A stretch of 42,255 nucleotides of DNA, taken from contig JBEIDK010000014.1 in the NCBI GenBank assembly GCA_040383485.1, positions 1 to 42,255 of the forward strand, written 5' to 3'. The translations under genes were made by a program, and so were the position numbers. Below the pieces are notes generated by a model. It saw only the letters and a program-made list of their open reading frames with translations, searched no databases and was not told the origin of the DNA. Shown here piece after piece: positions 36,477 through 42,255 of this stretch (position 1 is the stretch's first letter; each line of letters starts with the position of its first letter). This DNA is from JBEIDK01 sp040383485. Lineage in GTDB: Bacteria > Bacteroidota > Bacteroidia > UBA4408.

Positions 36477-36570
36477 TTTTTCAAACCAATAAAATTGCTA
36501 CCATGTAGGCGATTTCCTCGTCCCTCGGAACTTCCTACATGGCTTAACGCAATTTGATTGCATTGAAAAA
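36477..36570. repeat. long imperfect inverted repeat (MITE-like or structured RNA element)
   Basis: The outer arms 36477-36498 and 36549-36570 pair in 19 of 22 positions. The inner arms CCATGTAGG (36501-36509) and CCTACATGG (36534-36542) pair perfectly. A 2-nt bulge lies on the left, 6 nt on the right, and the terminal loop is 24 nt (36510-36533). No frame is conserved across it. It may be a non-autonomous mobile element, a repeat family of this genome, or a folded RNA. Confidence 0.65.
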
Positions 36571-36695
36571 CCAGAAAGAACGAGGCAGAGGAGCCCTGAA
36601 TGAAAATGCAGGAAAACTTATTAGTTTCGGATTTTATGAGTGTCTAATTATATCATTTATAACATATAATTGAAATATTTGCTGTGTTGTAAGAA

Positions 36696-37760
36696 TTAGT
36701 GAAGGACAATTTTCTGATTGATGGCTCCACTTTCGGTGATTAATTCAACTACATATAAGCCTCGGCTAAGGCTTGATAAATCAATATTTTCGAGATTATT
36801 GCTCAAGGTTTCGCTTAAGATAATTGCACCATAAATATTTTTAATTACTAGGCTGTATTTTAATTTGTTGGTGCTAGAGCTGATGTGAATGACGTCGGAT
36901 GCAGGATTCGGATAAACTGAAAACTTTACTTCATTATTTACACGTTGTTTATAGTCCGTTATCACCTGAGCCCATATGCTATCGGCCCATTGAGGATTAT
37001 CAATAAAGGGGTTTCGATTATTTTGTATTTGAAATATGGCGTTATTTCTATTTAATTCTTTTATACTCACTGTATCTAAATGATGCCAGCTTAATAATAG
37101 CGCTAAACCCCATGGCTCAATTTCCGACTTATTTGCCATTTGACCTGAGGCACTGCTCCAACTGCCATCTTGGCCAAAATATCTGGTGCTCATGTAAAAA
37201 TAATTTCTTGCTACGTCTCCTTTATATTCATCAATGGGTTCGAACACAGTCCCTGTATAATCAAGCGTTGCGCTTGTGCCCAGCTTGCTTCCATTTAATG
37301 TAGTTATTGATGCTAAGCCTACATTTCCGTAAGGATAATTTGACCTAATGCCATTCACCTTACCATCGGTTGGATAAACATGAAACAAATCGGAACTTGG
37401 AATTTGAGATGAGTTAAACCAACTTTGAGGCCAGGTGTGTTCTCTGTTATAGCAATCTCCTTCTGTTTGATAGTTACCACATTGGTCAGAAATAAATGTA
37501 AAGGTATATGGTGGTATTCCATTTGGAACGTCAGAATAAATATCCCAAACCTCTCCATTCGGCTTCGCATCGGTAGTTTGAAAGTATGACCATAGTGAAC
37601 CATATGAAACAGAATTGTGATTGTCGATAATATTGTGCAGGGCTTGTTTTAAAGGCAAACCTTGCAAGCCTTGAGCTGAATTATAATAGCCATTAGGTAT
37701 TTGTGCTAAAGTTGTTTTTACAAAAACAAACAAAAAAATAATTGAAATTTTCCTCAACAT
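36696..37760 (-). CDS. secreted endonuclease I family nuclease with T9SS sorting domain
   Basis: An extracellular DNA/RNA endonuclease of the EndA/endonuclease I group, a metal-dependent His-Me finger nuclease. In 354 residues: signal peptide ending TTLAQ, the catalytic stretch NREHTWPQSWF with His108, the following DLFHVYPTDGKVNGIRSNYPYG, and EPWGLALLLSWHHLDTVS, all characteristic of the family. The last ~80 residues are a type A sorting domain (FSVYPNPASDVIHI, SRGLYVVELIT), so it is sent out by T9SS. It probably degrades external nucleic acid for nutrients. It lies 46 bp downstream of aroA on the same strand and may be co-transcribed or independent. Confidence 0.93.
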   Translation of the reverse strand: MLRKISIIFLFVFVKTTLAQIPNGYYNSAQGLQGLPLKQALHNIIDNHNSVSYGSLWSYFQTTDAKPNGEVWDIYSDVPNGIPPYTFTFISDQCGNYQTEGDCYNREHTWPQSWFNSSQIPSSDLFHVYPTDGKVNGIRSNYPYGNVGLASITTLNGSKLGTSATLDYTGTVFEPIDEYKGDVARNYFYMSTRYFGQDGSWSSASGQMANKSEIEPWGLALLLSWHHLDTVSIKELNRNNAIFQIQNNRNPFIDNPQWADSIWAQVITDYKQRVNNEVKFSVYPNPASDVIHISSSTNKLKYSLVIKNIYGAIILSETLSNNLENIDLSSLSRGLYVVELITESGAINQKIVLH

Positions 37761-37806
37761 ATATTTGGTAAAACTACAATAAGAAATTACTAGATACTCA
37801 TTTAGC

Positions 37807-39039
37807 TTAACTTTTTATTGATGTAATTAAGTAACCCAATGATTCCGCATCAGCGAAAAATTTAGGATATGACTTATTAACTACTTCTGAATCCTCAATA
37901 ATGATTGGCATTTTATAAGACAAAGGCAAAAAGGACATTGCCATTCTATGATCATTGTATGTATTGATTTTCTTAACTGAATTATCAAAATCAAATTTTA
38001 ATAATTGTAAGCTATTCTTTGTTGCCAAGCTTCTTACACCACATTTGTTCAACTCAATTGCTAAGGCTTCAATTCTGTTTGTTTCTTTTATTGTGAGCGT
38101 ATCAAGACCATTTAATAGACATGGTATTTGCAATCCTGCACAAGTAACAGCAACTGTTTGAGCCAAATCAGGGGTATCGGAAAAATCATACATAAATAAT
38201 TCAGTCATAAATTTTTCTTTAGTTAAATGAATACCATTTTCAATAAAGGTTGTTTTAACACCAAAAAACGAATATATCTTTGCCAACAAATAATCACCTT
38301 GCAAGCTATCTTTTGATAAACCATAAATTTTTATGTCGGCATCATTCGATAAAGCTACTGAACTATACCAATAAGAGGCACTTGTCCAATCGGCTTCTAC
38401 ATTGAATATGTTTTCGTTTGCAATAAATTTAGAATTAGTGATTTTTATTTTATTTTCCTCCCAATAATATTCTAAACCAAATTGCGACATGAGTTCTAGA
38501 GTCATTTTTAGGTAAGGATAAGATGCCTTTTTTCCGACCAACTCAATATCTAAATCAGAATCAACTAATGGAGCAATCATTATCAATGCCGATACAAACT
38601 GGCTGCTTACAGAAGAATCAATCTTTATTTTATTACCTATCAATTTCTTACCATTAATTTTAAGAGGTGGGAAGCCATCCTTATCTATATATTCAATGTC
38701 TGCACCAAGCTGTTTAAGTGCATCTACTAAAAACTTAATTGGCCTTTCTTGCATTCTTTTATCACCAGTTAAGATTCTGGTACCTGGCAAATTTGAAAGC
38801 AGTGCAGTTAGAAATCTCATTGCAGTTCCACAATTATGAATGTCAATTGTTTCTGAATCTAAATTATTTAGCGCATTTAATAATACCTGAGTATCATTTG
38901 AGTTACTTAAATTTTCAAATTCAAGCTTTAAATCCAAAACATAATTTATAATAAGCATTCGGTTACTAATACTTTTAGAGCCATTTAAATAAATTTCTCC
39001 CTTTAATGTATTATGTTGAAGTGGAACGCTTATCTCCAT
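37807..39039 (-). CDS. aroA: 3-phosphoshikimate 1-carboxyvinyltransferase (EPSP synthase)
   Basis: Joins shikimate 3-phosphate and phosphoenolpyruvate in aromatic amino acid synthesis. The 410-residue protein has LNGSKSISNRMLI near the N-terminus (substrate Lys/Ser), CGTAMRFLTALL, the GDKRMQERPIKFLVDAL motif, SSQFVSALIMIAPL, the catalytic Asp region SDTPDLAQTVAV, IKETNRIEALAIEL and YNDHRMAMSFLPL. The CGTAMRF variant replaces the more common AGTAxRF, as is usual in Bacteroidota. It starts one base after the end of aroB, so the two are an operon. Confidence 0.96.
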   Translation of the reverse strand: MEISVPLQHNTLKGEIYLNGSKSISNRMLIINYVLDLKLEFENLSNSNDTQVLLNALNNLDSETIDIHNCGTAMRFLTALLSNLPGTRILTGDKRMQERPIKFLVDALKQLGADIEYIDKDGFPPLKINGKKLIGNKIKIDSSVSSQFVSALIMIAPLVDSDLDIELVGKKASYPYLKMTLELMSQFGLEYYWEENKIKITNSKFIANENIFNVEADWTSASYWYSSVALSNDADIKIYGLSKDSLQGDYLLAKIYSFFGVKTTFIENGIHLTKEKFMTELFMYDFSDTPDLAQTVAVTCAGLQIPCLLNGLDTLTIKETNRIEALAIELNKCGVRSLATKNSLQLLKFDFDNSVKKINTYNDHRMAMSFLPLSYKMPIIIEDSEVVNKSYPKFFADAESLGYLITSIKS

Positions 39040-39040
39040 T

Positions 39041-40099
39041 TTAATAATGATTGATATAATTTTCTAATGATTCTTTCACCAACTCTATTGTTGCCGTTTC
39101 ATCTATACGAACATTACCAATACCAGATAATAAACTAAACCTCATTTTTGAATCATTTTTCTTATCATTAAACATATATAAAATTATTGATTCAATATCT
39201 TGATAGGTGAAAACATACTTTTCAAAATAGAATTTAATTTTAGTATAAATAAGTTGAAATTCATTTGTGTGCAACATGCCTTTTTTCAATGAAATATAAG
39301 CCTCACAATAAAGTCCTAAGGCAACTGCATAGCCATGTGAAATTGGGTTTTTATCTTTCGACAATGAAAATGATTCAATAGCATGCGCAATGGTATGACC
39401 AGCATTAAGCGACTTACGAATATTTTTTTCGTTGATATCTTCTTCTACAATCTTCATTTTAACCAACGCAGATTTACTAATGGAAGCAATGTCAGTAGCG
39501 TTTTCAAAGTTTATTTCATTAAAATAATTAGCATCAGAAATCAAAGCATGTTTCAAACTCTCAGCAAATCCATTCTTTAATTCAATTGGTTGAAGAGTTT
39601 TTAAAAATTGTGTTTCAATAAAAATTGCCTTGGGTTGTTTTATTAATCCAATCATATTTTTATGATTTAAAAAATCAATCCCATTTTTTCCACCAATGGC
39701 TGCATCTACCATTGCTAACAGAGTTGTAGGAAAAAAAACAAAGTCGATGCCTCTCTTAAATGTTGCGGCAGTAAAACCAACCAAATCGCAAATAACACCT
39801 CCTCCTAATGCTATTACTAAATATTTTTTTGTGGCATTTAATTTTAGAAGATTAGACCATATGAAGTCTGCTGATTGCAGGCTTTTATTTTTCTCTCCAC
39901 TATTTATTGTAATAATTTTAAAAGGTTCTGATAATCCAATTTCCGACTTTAAAATTTGTAGACATTCTCGTTCAGTATTCTCATCACAAATAATAATGAA
40001 AGCATCATAGCTCGAAGCTAATTTTTCAAAATCAATTTTTGAGTATTTAAAATAAACTGGAACATTCAAGTAATGTTCAATCCAATTGCTAAAAATCAT
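39041..40099 (-). CDS. aroB: 3-dehydroquinate synthase
   Basis: Converts DAHP to 3-dehydroquinate with NAD and a divalent metal, the second step of the shikimate pathway. The 352 residues contain the NAD-binding ALGGGVICDLVGFTAATF, RGIDFVFFPTTLLAMVDAAI, GGKNGIDFLNHKNMIG, the metal-ligand regions GFAESLKHALI, EEDINEKNIRKSLNAGHTIAHAIE and PISHGYAVALG. It is upstream of aroA, one base apart. Confidence 0.96.
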   Translation of the reverse strand: MIFSNWIEHYLNVPVYFKYSKIDFEKLASSYDAFIIICDENTERECLQILKSEIGLSEPFKIITINSGEKNKSLQSADFIWSNLLKLNATKKYLVIALGGGVICDLVGFTAATFKRGIDFVFFPTTLLAMVDAAIGGKNGIDFLNHKNMIGLIKQPKAIFIETQFLKTLQPIELKNGFAESLKHALISDANYFNEINFENATDIASISKSALVKMKIVEEDINEKNIRKSLNAGHTIAHAIESFSLSKDKNPISHGYAVALGLYCEAYISLKKGMLHTNEFQLIYTKIKFYFEKYVFTYQDIESIILYMFNDKKNDSKMRFSLLSGIGNVRIDETATIELVKESLENYINHY

Positions 40100-40588
40100 T
40101 GAATCAAAAATAGAATTTAAAGTTTAACTTCTTTATATAAAAAGCTATTTGGTTCATTAAAATTACAATCGTTTTTAAGAAATATAATTACTGAGACTTT
40201 CCAACATCATATTCTACTAAATGTTCTAGAATATAAAAAAGCATAATAAGTATTTATCCGAATCCAGCTAATAATAAAATTTCAATTGAGTTAAATGAGA
40301 TGAAAGAAATGAAAATGAAGTGAAATGCCAAAGCCCAATAAAATATGAATTTTTACGAATAAATCATATTGAATATATGATGCATGAGAAAAAGTTGTTT
40401 ACTTCATATTTTGAAGGGGTTTTGCGTTGTAATAGAATTTCTAATGCTTATTCTGGGTCTAATGCCAGAGGCAATTGAAATAAGTGGAACTCGGCAAAGA
40501 GCCGAGCTGCTGCGGAAACCTAATGGAAAATTTAATTTAAGCGGTGGCGTATACAATTTGATGTTCCAGCAATCCTCAATTTTGGATT
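40100..40588. other. intergenic region holding one REP-like repeat
   Basis: A 489-bp region between aroB (leftward) and the 3' end of the next lipoprotein gene. It holds copy 1 of the dispersed repeat and otherwise AT-rich DNA. A 76-codon plus-strand frame here runs through the repeat and into the lipoprotein gene in antisense, and I do not regard it as a gene. Confidence 0.6.
40461..40516 (+). repeat. REP-like dispersed repeat, copy 1
   Basis: A 56-nt unit that matches copy 2 (41794-41849) in 49 of 56 positions. It contains a perfect hairpin, CTCGGC-AAAGA-GCCGAG, at 40490-40506. Confidence 0.7.
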
Positions 40589-41566
40589 TTATTGTACGGT
40601 TTTTCTTACTATAACTTCGTTGTCTAAAATAACATTGGTTGACCAAATAAATTGTGCGTCATTATTTGCATCGTCAAAAATGTCAACGAAATTTGTAAAG
40701 GCACTTTTGTTGTCAACACCAATTGTAGCATTACTATATGTTGTTGCTTTAGGCCATGAAGAGTCATCAAAATTTTTGTTCATCCAATCTGTCGGAACTT
40801 TCCAATGCAAAGCAGCATAACCAGCTCCATTTCTAACATCACTTGTATTGCAGCTCGAAGAATTTCTTGTTGTTCCATTTTCTGTAACACAACTAAAATC
40901 CTTTATTGGTGCAATATAAAAAGTTTGTGCTTTCCAATCAGCATCAGTTTTGCAAACAATGTTACCTGTAACGTCCTTAAATACTGCAACCATACCACCA
41001 TCGCCTGGATGATATTTTTTTAATTTATTTTTTTCACATCCTAGTCCCAATCTTTCTTCCCAATCAACAAGTTTCATTGCTATGGTAAATGGTTTTGAAA
41101 CTTTAAATTTAACTATGTGTGAATTAAAGTCAGTAAAAGGTATTGCATCTTTTCCTACTGCAATACCATTTATGTATAGTTCAAAATAATTGTCGGCAAA
41201 TATATAACCGGTAATTACTTCGCCAGCAGTATCTATTTGGATAATATTAGAAGAATTAAATGCCGCAAGTGCAGCACTACTATTTTCGTATTTATTACCA
41301 TCGGGATTATACAAATCAGAGGCTATCGGGAAACTTGAGTTTGTAAAATTCACTTCGGCAGGGACAGTCCAAACAGTTCCATCAGCAGCTGTTATTGAGC
41401 CAAGTGCGGCAACTCTTATGCCTTTTGAATATATATTTTCAGTTGTTGTAGAAGCCAAACCCTCGGTAACAGAAGCTGTGCCAAAATATTCTCCTGTAAC
41501 ACTTTTCTTGCATGAAACGAATAGTATTGTTATTAGGCTTAATACAAATAAAATTTCATTCTTCAT
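40589..41566 (-). CDS. lipoprotein with galactose-binding-like C-terminal region
   Basis: A 325-residue lipoprotein: hydrophobic leader and lipobox VSCKK with Cys19. The middle is beta-rich (ADNYFELYINGIAVGKD, HIVKFKVSKPFTIAMKLVDWEE). The C-terminal part has the W-x(n)-FDDSSWPKAT pattern and ends in FIWSTNVILDNEVIVRKT, which resembles the galactose-binding-like beta-sandwich attached to many carbohydrate-active enzymes. No catalytic motif is seen. Five cysteines in the mature region may form disulfides. Neighbours give no clue; repeats lie on both sides. Function unknown. Confidence 0.7.
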   Translation of the reverse strand: MKNEILFVLSLITILFVSCKKSVTGEYFGTASVTEGLASTTTENIYSKGIRVAALGSITAADGTVWTVPAEVNFTNSSFPIASDLYNPDGNKYENSSAALAAFNSSNIIQIDTAGEVITGYIFADNYFELYINGIAVGKDAIPFTDFNSHIVKFKVSKPFTIAMKLVDWEERLGLGCEKNKLKKYHPGDGGMVAVFKDVTGNIVCKTDADWKAQTFYIAPIKDFSCVTENGTTRNSSSCNTSDVRNGAGYAALHWKVPTDWMNKNFDDSSWPKATTYSNATIGVDNKSAFTNFVDIFDDANNDAQFIWSTNVILDNEVIVRKTVQ

Positions 41567-41663
41567 TATTGAATAATATTTAGTTTTTTTTTCTGCAAAT
41601 ATAATTCACTTTATGAAGTAATGAATGAAACTGACACTGTTTGTTGAACTGACCATTTTTCGC

Positions 41664-41700
41664 TAAAGATTGGCGTCCCCGCCAACCTTTACTTTTTTTT
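41664..41700 (+). terminator. terminator-like hairpin without an upstream plus-strand gene
   Basis: The stem TAAAG-A-TTGGCG / CGCCAA-C-CTTTA pairs 11 bp with one A-C mismatch around a TCCC loop, and is followed by C and eight T residues. On the plus strand the DNA before it is antisense to the lipoprotein gene. Confidence 0.55.
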
Positions 41701-41793
41701 GGGTTGTAGAAGGTGTGCATGCCAAATTTTATGCTGGTGTTCGGTTCTAGCCGAGTAGCAAATATATAGACGCTTCTTATGCAGTAATTCTTT

Positions 41794-41849
41794 AATGCCA
41801 AAGGAAATTGAAATAAGTGGAACTCGGCAAAGAGTCAAGCATCTACGGA
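41794..41849 (+). repeat. REP-like dispersed repeat, copy 2
   Basis: 56 nt, 49/56 identical to copy 1. The right half of the hairpin has decayed (CTCGGC against GTCAAG). Most differences would change amino acids if read as a frame, which argues that the DNA or RNA, not a peptide, is what is repeated. Confidence 0.7.
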
Positions 41850-41970
41850 GGAAAAGCGAAGCTACGGCTGAGTAATTTGTTGTCAGTTTAGGTGAATTGA
41901 CGAATTTATGTCAATTAGTTTTGCCGACTTGAAAGTTTAGGTTGTTGTTTGCCTTAGGCCAAATGTTAAC

Positions 41971-42001
41971 TGGAACTGGGCAAAGAGCCGAATTGAGGCG
42001 G
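41971..42001 (+). repeat. REP-like dispersed repeat, copy 3 (core only)
   Basis: A 31-nt core 26/31 identical to the corresponding part of copy 1, with GGC-AAAGA-GCC still able to pair. The flanks have diverged. Confidence 0.55.
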
Positions 42002-42161
42002 GGAACTAAAGCCACACCATTCCATTCTGTTACAATAGCGCAGAACTATTACGAGGAGGCTTTGAAGTACTATATAAAGGTGGTGACGGAAGTTGCGCCT
42101 TCTTGTTTTTCCCTTGGCTGAAGCCAAATGATAATTAACTGTTTGAATATTAAACCACCAG

Positions 42162-42255
42162 CTATTCGCTATCGGCAGTGAGGGCTTCGTTAAATTTGTC
42201 ACTTACCCATTGCTTTAATTGTGCATTTTTAAAGTCGAACCATTGTTGTCTATAA
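42162..42255 (-). CDS. C-terminal end of a gene entering from the right edge
   Basis: On the minus strand a frame is open from the window edge (first full codon at 42254) to TAG at 42162-42164, 30 codons. The peptide (starting YRQQWFDFKNAQLKQW, ending NEALTADSE) is an amphipathic helix-like sequence with normal composition, unlike the low-complexity frames in the adjacent repeat DNA. It is probably the end of a real gene. Too short to name. Confidence 0.45.
   Translation of the reverse strand, partial: YRQQWFDFKNAQLKQWVSDKFNEALTADSE

Larger units (their letters stand above)
36110..36695. other. intergenic region with GC-rich palindromic element
   Basis: A 586-bp stretch with no credible gene. 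The half next to the ABC-F gene is plain AT-rich DNA and should hold that gene's promoter. From about 36430 to 36600 the composition changes to GC-rich, with the 16-bp palindrome and the ~94-nt hairpin listed separately. The remaining ~95 bp before the endonuclease gene are AT-rich without a terminator. Confidence 0.6.
41567..42161. other. repeat-rich intergenic region
   Basis: A 595-bp stretch with no credible gene but several short hairpins: the terminator-like one at 41664-41700, TCGG-TTCTAG-CCGA at 41741-41754, and repeat copies 2 and 3. Base composition is less AT-rich than the coding neighbours. Two minus-strand frames here (41580-41801, 41966-42202) are of low complexity in repeat DNA and are not accepted as genes. 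Confidence 0.6.

Noticed and set aside
40384..40614. 76-codon plus-strand frame after aroB
   Set aside because: It runs through the REP-like repeat and then antisense into the lipoprotein gene; no leader, no family likeness, and the repeat part is not conserved at the codon level in copy 2.
41580..41801. 73-codon minus-strand frame
   Set aside because: It lies in repeat and hairpin DNA with skewed composition and no recognisable pattern.
41966..42202. 78-codon minus-strand frame
   Set aside because: It crosses repeat copy 3 and overlaps the more plausible 30-codon gene end at 42162-42254 in another frame.

Overview
The window looks like the chromosome of a member of the Bacteroidota. Base composition is AT-rich. 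Five large secreted proteins end in the C-terminal sorting domain used by the type IX secretion system (T9SS). Other lineage markers are a SprB-repeat protein, a PorE-like OmpA protein, DUF6580 and DUF7619-type domains, a histidine kinase of the SHNLRSH type and promoter elements of the TAnnTTTG form. It is mostly ordinary chromosome with a rich set of surface and secreted proteins. No tRNA, rRNA, CRISPR array, prophage or intact insertion sequence was recognised.

Layout, left to right. 1-8.9 kb (+ strand): the end of an MFS transporter, a lipoprotein, a five-haem cytochrome-like T9SS cargo, a large FG-GAP/ASPIC-UnbV T9SS cargo, kynurenine 3-monooxygenase (kmo) and a DUF6580 membrane protein. 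9-12.7 kb: ribF (TTG start), then on the minus strand a TPR/propeller/OmpA protein and a small TonB-C-domain protein. 12.9-16.4 kb (+): a SufA/IscA-type protein, a four-helix-bundle (S23/IVP) gene with imperfect flanking inverted repeats, sufB, a secreted alpha/beta hydrolase whose signal-peptide region contains a perfect terminator-like hairpin, and an unlisted 55-residue lipoprotein. 16.5-22.2 kb: a 1009-residue LRR T9SS protein, a small minus-strand lipoprotein and a FecA-like TonB-dependent receptor preceded by two near-identical palindromic operators inside its promoter. 22.2-28.1 kb (-): response regulator, three-PAS histidine kinase, SRAP protein, a small coiled-coil protein and a von Willebrand-type membrane protein. 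28.4-32.6 kb (-): a three-gene secreted/surface operon (SprB-repeat protein, PKD lipoprotein, DMFase-like T9SS protein).

33-42.3 kb: cmk-folK on the plus strand, then on the minus strand an ABC-F ATPase broken by a frameshift near its C-terminus, a T9SS endonuclease I, aroA and aroB, a lipoprotein and the last 30 codons of a gene entering from the right. The intergenic DNA here is unusual: a GC-rich 16-bp palindrome followed by a ~94-nt hairpin (36.4-36.6 kb), and a REP-like dispersed repeat present in three copies (40.5, 41.8 and 42.0 kb).

How the genes fit together: the strongest functional groupings are Fe-S cluster assembly (SufA-like, SufB; no sufC/D/S follows), flavin/kynurenine metabolism (ribF, kmo), the shikimate pair aroB-aroA, the kinase/regulator pair, and a PorE-like protein that may belong to the T9SS that exports the five sorting-domain proteins. 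No single undescribed system is proven. The best leads are the operator pair at the receptor promoter, the hairpin inside the sufB-hydrolase junction, the four-helix-bundle element between sufA and sufB, the cytochrome-T9SS fusion, and the palindromic and REP-like elements.
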